Origin: an uncultured Oscillospiraceae bacterium
GTDB taxonomy: Bacteria; Bacillota; Clostridia; Oscillospirales; Oscillospiraceae
Direction: 5' to 3'
NCBI GenBank assembly: GCA_910579965.1
Contig: CAJTWF010000030.1
Span: forward strand, 1-38,490
DNA: 38,490 nucleotides
A program made the translations under genes and the position numbers. The notes under the pieces are model-generated. The model was not told the origin of the DNA. It ran no database searches and worked only from the letters and a program-made list of their open reading frames with translations. This document shows positions 23,587 to 30,937 of this stretch, one piece after another; the stretch's first letter is position 1; every line of letters starts with the position of its first letter.

Positions 23587-23638
23587 TCTAAAAGTTTTTC
23601 TTTTTGCTTCTTTTTCTTTTTTCAAAAAGAAAAAGAAG
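23587..23638 (+). repeat. Palindromic intergenic repeat, copy c
   Basis: TCTAAAAGTTTTTCTTTTTG side arm followed by a 15-bp hairpin CTTCTTTTTCTTTTT (23607-23621) with its complement (23624-23638). It ends 2 bases before the ispE stop codon. With copy d it brackets ispE in inverted orientation. Confidence 0.8.
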
Positions 23639-23640
23639 AC

Positions 23641-24516
23641 TCACCACTGGATATCCTCCCGGGCCGCCGGTCTGCACAGGAACACCGTCTGACAGGAGGC
23701 CTCCAGCGCCTCCGCGGCCTGCCGGGCGGGCTCCTCATCCCGGAAGAGGCCGAAGACAGAGGGGCCGCTGCCGGTCATGGAGGCGGCCATGGCCCCCCGC
23801 TCCAGGAGCGCGCCCTTGATCTCAAAGACCTGAGAGTACCGGCGGGGCAGCACGTCCTCAAACACGTTGTAGAAGCGGTGGGAGGCCGCCTCCAGGTCCC
23901 CATGCTCCAGGGCGGAGAGGAGGCCGGCGGTGTCCGGGTGGCAGCGCAGGCGCTTGGTCCGCACCAGACCAAAGAGCTCCGGCGTGGACACGGAGCAGGC
24001 GGGCTTGCACACCACCAGGAAGCAGGGGGGGAGGGGCGGCAGGTCCGTCAGGCGCTCGCCGCGGCCCTCGGCCAGGGCGGTGCCGCCCCGGACGCAGTAG
24101 GGCACGTCGCTGCCCACCAGCGCGCCGATCTCCTCCAGACGCCGGGGGGGCATGTCCGGGGCGCAGAGGCGGCGGAGAGTCCGCAGCACCGCCGCGCCGT
24201 CGCTGCTGCCGCCGGCCATGCCGGCACAGACGGGAATGCTTTTGCGGATATCGATGGACAGGCCGGGGGCGGGCAGGCCGGTGGACTGGAAAAACCGGGC
24301 CGCCGCCTTGCTGGCGATGTTGCCGTCTCCCTTGGGGAGGAAGGGGAGGTCCGTGGTCAGCGTCAGGCCGGCCTTCTCCCGGGGGGTGATTGTCACCACG
24401 TCGTGCAGATCAATGGACTGCATCACCATGCGCATGTCGTGGTAGCCGTCCTCGCGCTTGCCCAAAATGTCCAGTGTGAGGTTCAGCTTTGCAAACGCGG
24501 GTTCTGTGTGTGTCAT
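23641..24516 (-). CDS. ispE: 4-diphosphocytidyl-2-C-methyl-D-erythritol kinase
   Basis: A 291-residue GHMP kinase of the MEP isoprenoid pathway; it phosphorylates the 2-hydroxyl of CDP-methylerythritol. Motifs: AKLNLTLDILGKREDGYHD at the start, the ATP-binding glycine loop PVCAGMAGGSSDGAA (about 95-109) and a C-terminal MTGSGPSVFGLF motif. The length is normal. CGGAGG precedes the ATG at 24516. Copies c and d of the palindromic repeat lie directly at its 3' and 5' ends. Other MEP genes are not in the window. Confidence 0.96.
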   Translation of the reverse strand: MTHTEPAFAKLNLTLDILGKREDGYHDMRMVMQSIDLHDVVTITPREKAGLTLTTDLPFLPKGDGNIASKAAARFFQSTGLPAPGLSIDIRKSIPVCAGMAGGSSDGAAVLRTLRRLCAPDMPPRRLEEIGALVGSDVPYCVRGGTALAEGRGERLTDLPPLPPCFLVVCKPACSVSTPELFGLVRTKRLRCHPDTAGLLSALEHGDLEAASHRFYNVFEDVLPRRYSQVFEIKGALLERGAMAASMTGSGPSVFGLFRDEEPARQAAEALEASCQTVFLCRPAAREDIQW

Positions 24517-24537
24517 GGAAGCCTCCGTTTTTTAGTA

Positions 24538-24583
24538 AACATACTTTTTCTTAAAAGAAAAAGTATCAAAAAGAATTTTAGAG
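24538..24583 (-). repeat. Palindromic intergenic repeat, copy d (reverse orientation)
   Basis: 12-bp arms ATACTTTTTCTT (24541-24552) and AAGAAAAAGTAT (24555-24566), then the conserved side arm CAAAAAGAATTTTAGAGG. It sits in the ispE leader, about 20 bases before the start codon. Confidence 0.8.
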
Positions 24584-24650
24584 GTGGTTTTTTGACTGCC
24601 CGCCGCAGGGCCGGAGACGCGCAGGATTTCGGTAAACAGGGCGCAGGGGT

Positions 24651-24884
24651 CTACAGCCGCTCCCCGCAGTAGGGGCAGCGAAGCCCGGTATGCTGTTTCA
24701 GCTGCTTGCGGCAATGGGGACAGCGGTAGAGCGCGAACCGCACCAGCACCGACAGGATGAAGCACAACAGCCCGGCGTACAGCACCGGCACGATCCGCAG
24801 AGATGCGCCCAGGGTCACAAGGATCAGCGCCAGCAGGCCGAATACGAACATCAACAGCCGCACCTGTCCCAGCGTCAGTTTCAT
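24651..24884 (-). CDS. Small membrane protein with C-terminal zinc ribbon
   Basis: A 77-residue protein with two hydrophobic segments (about 8-26 and 31-51) and a C-terminal zinc-ribbon motif CPHC...CPYC (C55, C58, C70, C73). No exact family was recognised. The ATG overlaps the stop codon of the XRE regulator gene by 4 bases, so the two proteins are made together. It may be a membrane-bound sensor or partner for the regulator, as in other small clostridial cassettes; this is inference from gene layout only. Confidence 0.75.
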   Translation of the reverse strand: MKLTLGQVRLLMFVFGLLALILVTLGASLRIVPVLYAGLLCFILSVLVRFALYRCPHCRKQLKQHTGLRCPYCGERL

Positions 24885-25111
24885 GGACGCGGCTCCTTCT
24901 CCTCGCTCCGCCCCGCCAGATAGTCCAGGGATACGCCGAAGTGGTCCGCAAGGGCGATGAAGTTTTCAAGATTAGGCAGGTTTGTGCCGTACTCAAATTT
25001 TTGATAATGCTGAAAGCTGATCCCAAGATCCTGGGCAATCTGCGCCTGGGTTTCGCCGCGCTCCGCTCGCAATGAACGAAGCCGATCTTTCAGTGTACCT
25101 CTAATTTCCAT
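24881..25111 (-). CDS. XRE-family helix-turn-helix regulator
   Basis: A 76-residue single-domain regulator with the Cro/CI-type five-helix fold: RLRSLRAERGETQAQIAQDLGISFQHYQKFEYG holds the helix-turn-helix (about 10-45), followed by LADHFGVSLDYLAGR. The start at 25111 is chosen over an in-frame ATG at 25129 because AAGGGGAT lies a few bases upstream and the upstream ATG lies inside the operator. Divergent from the small gene at 25204; two palindromes in between are its likely binding sites. Overlaps the zinc-ribbon gene by 4 bases. Confidence 0.88.
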   Translation of the reverse strand: MEIRGTLKDRLRSLRAERGETQAQIAQDLGISFQHYQKFEYGTNLPNLENFIALADHFGVSLDYLAGRSEEKEPRP

Positions 25112-25120
25112 AATATCCCC

Positions 25121-25174
25121 TTGACACATAGTTCGCTATGTGGTATCATTTAGAAAATACATATTAATATATGT
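25121..25174 (+). promoter_or_regulatory. Promoter with two ACATA-N6-TATGT operators, 33 bp apart
   Basis: Promoter on the plus strand: TTGACA (25121-25126), 17-base spacer ending TGG, TATCAT (25144-25149). Operator 1, ACATAGTTCGCTATGT (25126-25141, with one further pair outside), fills the spacer. Operator 2, ACATATTAATATATGT (25159-25174), lies over the first transcribed bases. Their centres are 33 bp apart, close to three DNA turns, so dimers would sit on one face. Confidence 0.78.
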
Positions 25175-25203
25175 GCATATTAACATCGGAAAGGAAAAAA
25201 GCA

Positions 25204-25428
25204 ATGACGGATTTTACGCGCTGGCTGTATGCCGAGTACATCAAACCGCAATTAGAGGAAAGGGACGCCACAGGCTATGAGGCATCCCTTTCCCTGATGG
25301 AAACCACGTTGGACGAGGGGCAGCAAAAGGAGTACGCCCGGGCGCTGGAGTTCTATGCCGGCAACGCGTTCCTTCTGGGCCTGCGCACGGGCGCGGGCCT
25401 GCGCGAGGCCATCGAAAACCCCCTCTAA
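25204..25428 (+). CDS. Small helical protein, function unknown
   Basis: A 74-residue soluble, probably all-helical protein starting MTDFTRWLYAEYIKPQLE and ending in a LLGLRTGAGLREA segment. No family was recognised with certainty; similar small proteins appear to be common next to XRE regulators in this bacterial group. GGAAAGGA precedes the ATG at 25204; an in-frame ATG at 25171 lies inside operator 2 and is rejected. The promoter has two operators for the divergent regulator. Its last Leu codon and stop (CTC TAA) coincide with the first bases of palindromic repeat copy e. Confidence 0.75.
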   Translation: MTDFTRWLYAEYIKPQLEERDATGYEASLSLMETTLDEGQQKEYARALEFYAGNAFLLGLRTGAGLREAIENPL

Positions 25429-25470
25429 AGTTCTTTTTTGATTCTTTTTTCTTTCAAGAAAAAAGAATGA
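25422..25470 (+). repeat. Palindromic intergenic repeat, copy e
   Basis: CTCTAAAGTTCTTTTTTG side arm, then perfect 13-bp arms ATTCTTTTTTCTT (25441-25453) and AAGAAAAAAGAAT (25456-25468). It includes the stop codon of the small gene on its left and reaches the stop codon of the DUF1015 gene on its right. Confidence 0.82.
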
Positions 25471-26751
25471 TTACTTGATCTTCCGTCCCTCCACGTAGTA
25501 GCGCTTGTCCTCCGCATGGCCCATGGAGAAGGTCTTGCGGGGCAGCACGCCGTCAGCGATGACGGTTTTGAACAGCTGGTCCTTGCCCATGGCGGGGAGC
25601 TTGAAGCCGATATTGCCCGGCTTTGCGCCCAGCTCGTCCGTGACCTTGTCGCCGTGGATATAGTCCACCTCGCCGCCGTTCTCCTTGAGGTAAGCGTCCA
25701 GGAAGTTCTGGAGGGTGCCCACGGCCAGCTGAACCCGGGGATTGGGGACGTTGAGATAGCCGGAGCCGCCGGCCCAGGTGTAGGCGATGGTGTGGCCCAC
25801 GCCCTGGCTGTCCCGGGCGGTGGGGTAGAACTCCTTGAAGGCGGCCAGCAGCTTCTCCGGATCCACGCCGAACACCACCCGGTGGATGGCCTCAAAGCGG
25901 AGGGACTCGTCGTGGAGGTTCTCGATCTCCACCAGGGCGTAGCGGGCGGGGAGGCTGTCCCACTGGTCCTGGGGGGTGACCTTCTTGAGGTTTTCATAGC
26001 AGGTCTTGGCGGTGGCCAGGGAGTGGTTGCCGTCGCCCACGGCGAAGACCAGGGGCGGCACGCCGGATACGCCGTACTTCTCCCGCATGGCGTCGTCGCT
26101 GGCCAGATTGGCCAGCGCGCCGGCCAGGGCCTCCATCTGCTCCTGGGAGAGCTTCCAGCCTCTCAGATGGCCGCCCTTCATCATCAGCTCAAAGTCGTAG
26201 ACCTTCTCCATGGAGCCGGCGGCCGCCCGAATGGGCTCAATGCAGGTCTTCTTGGGATCGTCGATCAGGAGCATCACGTGGGGCAGCTCGATAGGCGCGT
26301 CCTTGCGGACCCGGACCCTGGGGGGGATGCGCTCCAGGACCGTGCCCTCGGTGGCCCGGATGAGAGAGCCGGAGCCGGGGGTGTAGTCGTACTTCTCCAG
26401 GTCCACCGCCGCCACCAGGCCGGGGCGCACCTCGCCGTCAGACTGGGTGCGCTCAATGTAAATGATGGAATCGGGGTAGGTCTGGAAGATGTCCCGGGCC
26501 AGATAGTCGTCCATGGCGCGGTTGATGTTGGTAATGTGCTCGTCCACGTCGGAATCGTTGAGCTTGCTCTCGGGCAGGATCAGGCGCAGGGTGCTGGGCG
26601 CGTCGCCGGCAATGCGGTCCACCTCCTCCCAGTACTCGGGCTGGGATGTGAACTGGTCGCAGGCCACCACGGCCCAGCGGGTCATGTCGCAGTCCTTGGG
26701 CAGCAGGATGTCCGCGGGCTTCATGCCCACGCTCTTAAACTTCTCGTTCAT
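25471..26751 (-). CDS. DUF1015 family protein
   Basis: A 426-residue soluble protein of the DUF1015 (COG4198) family, whose function is not established. Visible marks: MKPADILLPKDCDMTRWAVVACDQFTSQPEYW near the start, a GDGNHSLATAK motif near residue 240 that is the most conserved part of the family, and the C-terminal GFKLPAMGKDQLFKTV and LPRKTFSMGHAEDKRYYVEGR stretches. The start at 26751 is taken from the GGAGG ahead of it; an in-frame ATG 15 bases upstream overlaps that GGAGG. Repeat copies e and f bound the gene on both sides in the same orientation. Confidence 0.88.
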   Translation of the reverse strand: MNEKFKSVGMKPADILLPKDCDMTRWAVVACDQFTSQPEYWEEVDRIAGDAPSTLRLILPESKLNDSDVDEHITNINRAMDDYLARDIFQTYPDSIIYIERTQSDGEVRPGLVAAVDLEKYDYTPGSGSLIRATEGTVLERIPPRVRVRKDAPIELPHVMLLIDDPKKTCIEPIRAAAGSMEKVYDFELMMKGGHLRGWKLSQEQMEALAGALANLASDDAMREKYGVSGVPPLVFAVGDGNHSLATAKTCYENLKKVTPQDQWDSLPARYALVEIENLHDESLRFEAIHRVVFGVDPEKLLAAFKEFYPTARDSQGVGHTIAYTWAGGSGYLNVPNPRVQLAVGTLQNFLDAYLKENGGEVDYIHGDKVTDELGAKPGNIGFKLPAMGKDQLFKTVIADGVLPRKTFSMGHAEDKRYYVEGRKIK

Positions 26752-26839
26752 TGTAATCTCCTCCATCTTCCTTTTCTTGTGATTGCTTGTTCAAATAAAT
26801 ATTTGCAGCCCGATTGTCAGGCTTTGCCGATAGAAGCGG

Positions 26840-26890
26840 TCTAAAGTTTTTCTTTTTGCTTCTTTTTCTTTGTTCACAAAGAAAAAGAAG
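26840..26890 (+). repeat. Palindromic intergenic repeat, copy f
   Basis: TCTAAAGTTTTTCTTTTTG side arm, then perfect 14-bp arms CTTCTTTTTCTTTG (26859-26872) and CAAAGAAAAAGAAG (26877-26890), loop TTCA. The stop codon of the apgM-like gene lies in the loop and its last five codons lie in the right arm. Confidence 0.85.
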
Positions 26891-28127
26891 ATCCCTGTTC
26901 CCGCTCAAAAAGCATGTCCAGCAGCGCGCTGCCGTTCTCTACAAATGGCCCCGCCTCCCCGGCCTCCTCGTCGTAGGGGCGGCCTCCGCCGCTGTCGCGG
27001 CGGCTGTCGTAGAGCAGGAAGGGCACCGGGCCGCCGCCGTGACCCCGGGTGGCGGTGAGGGTCTTGTGGTCGCTGAGGAGCAGGACCCGGTGGTCCAGGC
27101 CCGCGCTCTCCAGGCGCTCCAGCAGGGGGGCGGTCAGGCGGCTGTCCAGCCATTCAATGGCCTGCACCTTCCCGGGCAGATCGCCGTTGTGGGTACACTC
27201 GTCGGGGGCCTCCAGGTGGAGGCACACGAAGTCGTACTGGTTCAGCTTTGCCCAGGCGGCCTCCAGCTTGCCGGAGAAATTGGTGTCCAGCTCGCCGGTG
27301 GCGCCCTCCACCTCCACCATCTCCAGGCCCCGCAGCACGCCGATGCCGTGGCACAGGGGCACGGCGCTGATGACCGCGCCGTCCATGCCGTACTGGCCGC
27401 GGAAGGAGGGCAGCTCCACCGCCGTGCCCTCGGCCCAGAACCAGACGCCGTTGGCGGGCAGCCTGCCGGCGGCCCGGCGCTTATCTGTGACCGGGTGGCG
27501 GTCCAGGATCCGGTGGGCCAGGGTCATGAGGCGGGCAAAGACCTCCGCCCGGCTGTTCCCGGACGGAAGCAGGGGGCCCGCCCGCTCCCCCAGGTGGTCG
27601 TGGGGCGGGGTGAAGCGGACGCCGGAGAGGTCGCTCTGGTGCTGTATGGCCAGCTGGCGGAAGGCGGGGAAGGTGTGGAGCTCCATCCGGGCCTCCTCCA
27701 GGGCGCGGGCAAAGCGGGGGTCCGCCAGCAGCGCCGCCACCGCCGCCAGGGCGGAATCGCCGTCAATGGATCCGGCGCTGTGGGAGAGGAGCCGCTTCTC
27801 CTCCAGGGGCATGTCCCCGTCCTCAAGGGTGACCAGGTTGCAGCGGAAGGCCGCGTCGCCTGGGACCATGGGGATGCCGGCGGCGGCGGCCTCCATGGGG
27901 GACCGGCCGGTGAAATAGCGCCGGGGATCGCAGCCAAAGATGGACAAAATGGCGGTTTCGCTGCCGGCGGGCAGGGGCGGCGGGCAGTTGACCACGCTGC
28001 CCACCAGCCCCCTGGCGGCCATGCGGTCAATGGCCGGGATCGAGGCGGCCTGGAGCGGGGTCCGGTTTCCAAGCTGAGGGACCGGGTCGTCGGCCATGCC
28101 GTCCCCGATCACAAGCAGATATTTCAC
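26874..28127 (-). CDS. apgM: ApgM-type cofactor-independent phosphoglycerate mutase family protein, possible homoserine kinase
   Basis: A 417-residue alkaline-phosphatase-superfamily enzyme. Metal and catalytic motifs: GDGMAD near residue 8, GSETAILSIFG (nucleophile Ser) near 56, HLEAPDECTHNGD near 303, LLSDHKT near 350 and RGHGGGPVPF. The family is the archaeal-type 2,3-bisphosphoglycerate-independent mutase; a related bacterial subgroup has been proposed to be homoserine kinase, which would fit the presence of thrC and absence of thrB here. The start is GTG at 28127 with AGGAGG upstream. The last residues SSFSL and the stop are encoded by repeat copy f, so the natural C-terminus was probably altered by that repeat. 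Confidence 0.88.
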   Translation of the reverse strand: MKYLLVIGDGMADDPVPQLGNRTPLQAASIPAIDRMAARGLVGSVVNCPPPLPAGSETAILSIFGCDPRRYFTGRSPMEAAAAGIPMVPGDAAFRCNLVTLEDGDMPLEEKRLLSHSAGSIDGDSALAAVAALLADPRFARALEEARMELHTFPAFRQLAIQHQSDLSGVRFTPPHDHLGERAGPLLPSGNSRAEVFARLMTLAHRILDRHPVTDKRRAAGRLPANGVWFWAEGTAVELPSFRGQYGMDGAVISAVPLCHGIGVLRGLEMVEVEGATGELDTNFSGKLEAAWAKLNQYDFVCLHLEAPDECTHNGDLPGKVQAIEWLDSRLTAPLLERLESAGLDHRVLLLSDHKTLTATRGHGGGPVPFLLYDSRRDSGGGRPYDEEAGEAGPFVENGSALLDMLFEREQGSSFSL

Positions 28128-28157
28128 TGGGATGCCTCCTTATGGCTATTCTTTTTC

Positions 28158-28186
28158 ATTATACCTTGTTTTCAAAAATATTTCAA
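28158..28186 (-). promoter_or_regulatory. Promoter of the apgM-like gene
   Basis: Minus strand: TTGAAA (28186-28181), 17-base spacer, perfect TATAAT (28163-28158). Confidence 0.75.
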
Positions 28187-28217
28187 TCAGAATCGCGCTC
28201 TTTTCCCCATGATTTTT

Positions 28218-28267
28218 GCGCCCCGCGGCCCTGCCGCCCGGCGGCTCAGGGGCTGGGGGCGTTTTTT
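28218..28267 (+). terminator. Orphan terminator-like hairpin
   Basis: GC-rich imperfect hairpin (GCGCCCC...GCCGCCCGGCGG...GGGGGC, 28218-28261) followed by T6. It points to the plus strand although no plus-strand gene lies to its left, so its purpose is unclear. The region 28128-28379 otherwise holds two promoters only. Confidence 0.45.
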
Positions 28268-28307
28268 CGCTGTTTTTGAAGCAATGATAAAAATCTATGC
28301 CAGCCTA

Positions 28308-28336
28308 TGGAAACTCTGACGGAAAAGGTATATACT
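28308..28336 (+). promoter_or_regulatory. Candidate promoter of the peptidase-tetrapyrrole gene run
   Basis: TGGAAA (28308-28313), 17-base spacer, TATACT (28331-28336). The -10 box is good and the -35 weak. Confidence 0.5.
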
Positions 28337-28379
28337 AGACACAATACTCTGCCACAGAAAGAAAAGGAGAAACCGGTAT

Positions 28380-29636
28380 ATGACTCGACAGATGCTCATG
28401 GACAATGTGTATCTCACCCATGTCCCGTCGGAGAAATTCAAGACCAGCTTCTTCAGCGCCCAGATGGCGGCCCCCCTGCGGCCGGACACGGCGGGGCTCA
28501 ACGCCCTGCTGGTCAACGTCCTCAGCCGGGGCACCGCCCGGCTGCCGGATATGACGGCCCTGGGACGGGAGCTGGACATGCTCTATGGGGCCCGGCTGGG
28601 CCCCCAGCTGCGCAGGATGGGGGAGAACCAGGTCTTTGGCTTTACCGCCAGCTGCGTGGATGACCGCTTCCTGCCCCCGGGGGAGGAGCTGCTGGAGAAG
28701 ACGGCGGACCTCATGGGGGACATGTTCTGCGCCCCCGCCCTCCAGGACGGCCGGCTGCGGGCGGACTACGCGGACAGCGAGCGGGCCAACCTCATCGACG
28801 AGATCCGCAGTATCGTCAACGACAAGCGGGTCTACGCCGCCCGCCGCCTGCTGGAGGAGATGTGCGCCGGGGAGCCCTACAGCGTGCGGCTGATGGGCTC
28901 TGCGGAGGACATGGAGCGCATCACCCCGGAGGCGCTGGACAGCCACTACCGGGCCGTGCTGCCCCAGGGACGGCTGGAGCTGTTCTACTGCGGCTCCGCG
29001 CCCCTGGAGCGGGTGGCCGGGGCCTTCACCCGGGCCTTTGCCCGCCTGCCCCGGCAGGGGCTGCTGGAGCCCGCCGCCACCACCCGGCGGAGCGCCCCGC
29101 CGGAGCCCAGGGTGGTAACGGAGGAGATGGACGTGTCCCAGGGCAAGCTGGGCATGGGCTTTCGCACCCAGTGCCCGGACGTGCCCGCCAACCTGATGCT
29201 GGACGCCATGTTCGGCGGCACCAGCACCTCCAAGCTCTTCCTGAACGTGCGGGAGCGGCTGAGCCTGTGCTACTACGCCGGCAGCAGCTACCACCGCCTC
29301 AAGGGGCTGGTGACTGTGTCCTCGGGCATCGAGTGCGAAAACTACGAGCGGGCGGTGTCCGAGATCAGCGCCCAGCTGGAGGCCCTGAAGGCGGGGGCGT
29401 GGGAGGACTGGGAGCTCCAGGGGGCCCGCAGCTCCCTGCTCAACAGCCTGCGCTCCATTGAGGACTCCGCCGGGGCCATGGAGGACTTCATCCTGGGCCA
29501 GACCATCAGCGGCCTCAAGGAAACCGTGCCGGATTTGATCGAGGCCATCGGCTCCGTCACCGGGGCGCGCATCCAGGCGGCGGCCCAGGCGCTGGCGCTG
29601 GACACCATCTATTTTCTCAAGGGAAAGGAGACCTGA
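28380..29636 (+). CDS. M16 peptidase-like protein without the zinc motif (YmfF-like)
   Basis: A 418-residue member of the insulinase/processing-peptidase fold family. It lacks the HxxEH zinc-binding motif in its N-terminal half, so it is the non-catalytic partner, as is usual for the first gene of the Firmicutes ymfF-ymfH pair. Two half-domains are visible; the second contains GMGFRTQCPDV...LDAMFGGTSTSKLFLNVRERLSLCYYAGSSY. The catalytic partner gene starts 3 bases after its stop codon. Such pairs probably degrade or trim peptides; the substrate is unknown. AAGGAG precedes the ATG at 28380. Confidence 0.88.
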   Translation: MTRQMLMDNVYLTHVPSEKFKTSFFSAQMAAPLRPDTAGLNALLVNVLSRGTARLPDMTALGRELDMLYGARLGPQLRRMGENQVFGFTASCVDDRFLPPGEELLEKTADLMGDMFCAPALQDGRLRADYADSERANLIDEIRSIVNDKRVYAARRLLEEMCAGEPYSVRLMGSAEDMERITPEALDSHYRAVLPQGRLELFYCGSAPLERVAGAFTRAFARLPRQGLLEPAATTRRSAPPEPRVVTEEMDVSQGKLGMGFRTQCPDVPANLMLDAMFGGTSTSKLFLNVRERLSLCYYAGSSYHRLKGLVTVSSGIECENYERAVSEISAQLEALKAGAWEDWELQGARSSLLNSLRSIEDSAGAMEDFILGQTISGLKETVPDLIEAIGSVTGARIQAAAQALALDTIYFLKGKET

Positions 29637-29638
29637 CG

Positions 29639-30910
29639 ATGACAGGCAAGGAGTACCCCCGCCTGGGGGAGAAGGTCTTTCGGCGGACGCTGGGCAATGG
29701 ACTGGAGGTCATTGTGGTCAGCAAGCCCCGTCACGCCAAGCGATACGCCTTTTTTGCCACCCGGTACGGGGGCATGGACATGCGCTTCCGCCTCAGCGGG
29801 GCCTGGCAGGACACCCCCGCCGGCATCGCCCACTATCTGGAGCACAAGATGTTCGACACCGAGGCGGGCAACGCCCTCCAGGAGCTGGCCAAGAACGGCG
29901 CGTCGGAGAACGCCTTCACCAGCTGCTCCATGACCGCCTACTACCTGACGTGTACGGAGAAATTCTATGAGAACCTCCGCATCCTCCTCAGCTTTGTCTC
30001 CGTGCCCTACTTCACCCAGGAGAGCGTGGAGAAGGAGCAGGGCATCATCGCCCAGGAGATCCGCATGGTGGAGGACGATCCGGACTGGCGGGTATACGCC
30101 AACCTGATGGAGTGCCTCTACCAGGAGAGCCCCGTGCGCTTCCCCGTAGCGGGGACCGTGGAGAGCATCCGCCAGATCACCCCCCAGACCCTCTACGACT
30201 GCCACCGGGCCTTCTACACCCCCTCCAACATGGTGATGGTCTGCGTGGGGGACGTGGATCCGGACCGGGTGGCCGCCGAGGCGGAGGCCATTCTGCCCAG
30301 GGAGGCCGGCGGGGACGTGGAGCGGGACTACGGCGCGCAGGAGGGCCAGACCCCGGCCCGGCGGGAGATTTGTCAGACCATGGAGGTGTCCATGCCCATG
30401 TTCCTAGCCGGCTTCAAGTGCCGCCCCCAGGAGATGGGGGAGCTCCGGCTGCGGCAGGCCATCACCGGGGCCATGGCCTGCGACGCGCTCTTCGGCGAGA
30501 GCAGCCCCCTCTATACCCGGCTCTACGAGGAGGGGGCCATCAACGGCAGTCTGGGCGGCAACCTGGATCAGGTGCCCGGGGCGGCGTACCTCTTCGTGGG
30601 GGGCGACGCCAAGGACCCGGCCTACGTGTCCGGCGAGATCGTCCGGCAGGCGGAGCGGCTGGGCCGGGAGGGGATCGGCGAGGACTTCTACCAGCAGATC
30701 CGCCGCTCCGCCTACGGCTCCATGATCCGGGGCCTGAACTCCTTTGAGGGCATCGCCACCGGCATGACCAACGGCCGCTTCGGGGGCTATGACTACTACC
30801 GCTTCCCCGAGATCTTCGACACAATCACCAAGGCGGACGTGGAGGCCTTCCTGCGGGAGAACGTCACAGCGGAGCACGCCGCCCTCTCCACCATCTGCCC
30901 AGGGGCGTAG
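29639..30910 (+). CDS. M16 family zinc peptidase (YmfH-like)
   Basis: A 423-residue metallopeptidase with the inverted zinc motif H65-YLE-H69 (GIAHYLEHKMFD) and the third ligand probably E140 in IIAQEIRMVEDDP. The C-terminal half is a second, non-catalytic M16 fold. With the upstream partner it likely forms a heterodimer enclosing a peptide-binding chamber. The start codon lies two bases after the partner's stop, with GGAAAGGAG upstream, so production is coupled. In Bacillus the equivalent pair lies near competence and fatty-acid genes; here it leads into lgt. Confidence 0.93.
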   Translation: MTGKEYPRLGEKVFRRTLGNGLEVIVVSKPRHAKRYAFFATRYGGMDMRFRLSGAWQDTPAGIAHYLEHKMFDTEAGNALQELAKNGASENAFTSCSMTAYYLTCTEKFYENLRILLSFVSVPYFTQESVEKEQGIIAQEIRMVEDDPDWRVYANLMECLYQESPVRFPVAGTVESIRQITPQTLYDCHRAFYTPSNMVMVCVGDVDPDRVAAEAEAILPREAGGDVERDYGAQEGQTPARREICQTMEVSMPMFLAGFKCRPQEMGELRLRQAITGAMACDALFGESSPLYTRLYEEGAINGSLGGNLDQVPGAAYLFVGGDAKDPAYVSGEIVRQAERLGREGIGEDFYQQIRRSAYGSMIRGLNSFEGIATGMTNGRFGGYDYYRFPEIFDTITKADVEAFLRENVTAEHAALSTICPGA

Positions 30911-30937
30911 CGCCCCGTCAAGGAGGTATTGACAGCT

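Noticed and set aside
25516..26844. Open plus-strand frame of 442 codons opposite the DUF1015 gene
   Set aside because: Antisense shadow rich in Val, Gly and His, without motif or start signal.
26814..28319. Open plus-strand frame of 501 codons opposite the apgM-like gene
   Set aside because: Antisense to a gene with intact catalytic motifs; composition is typical of a shadow frame.
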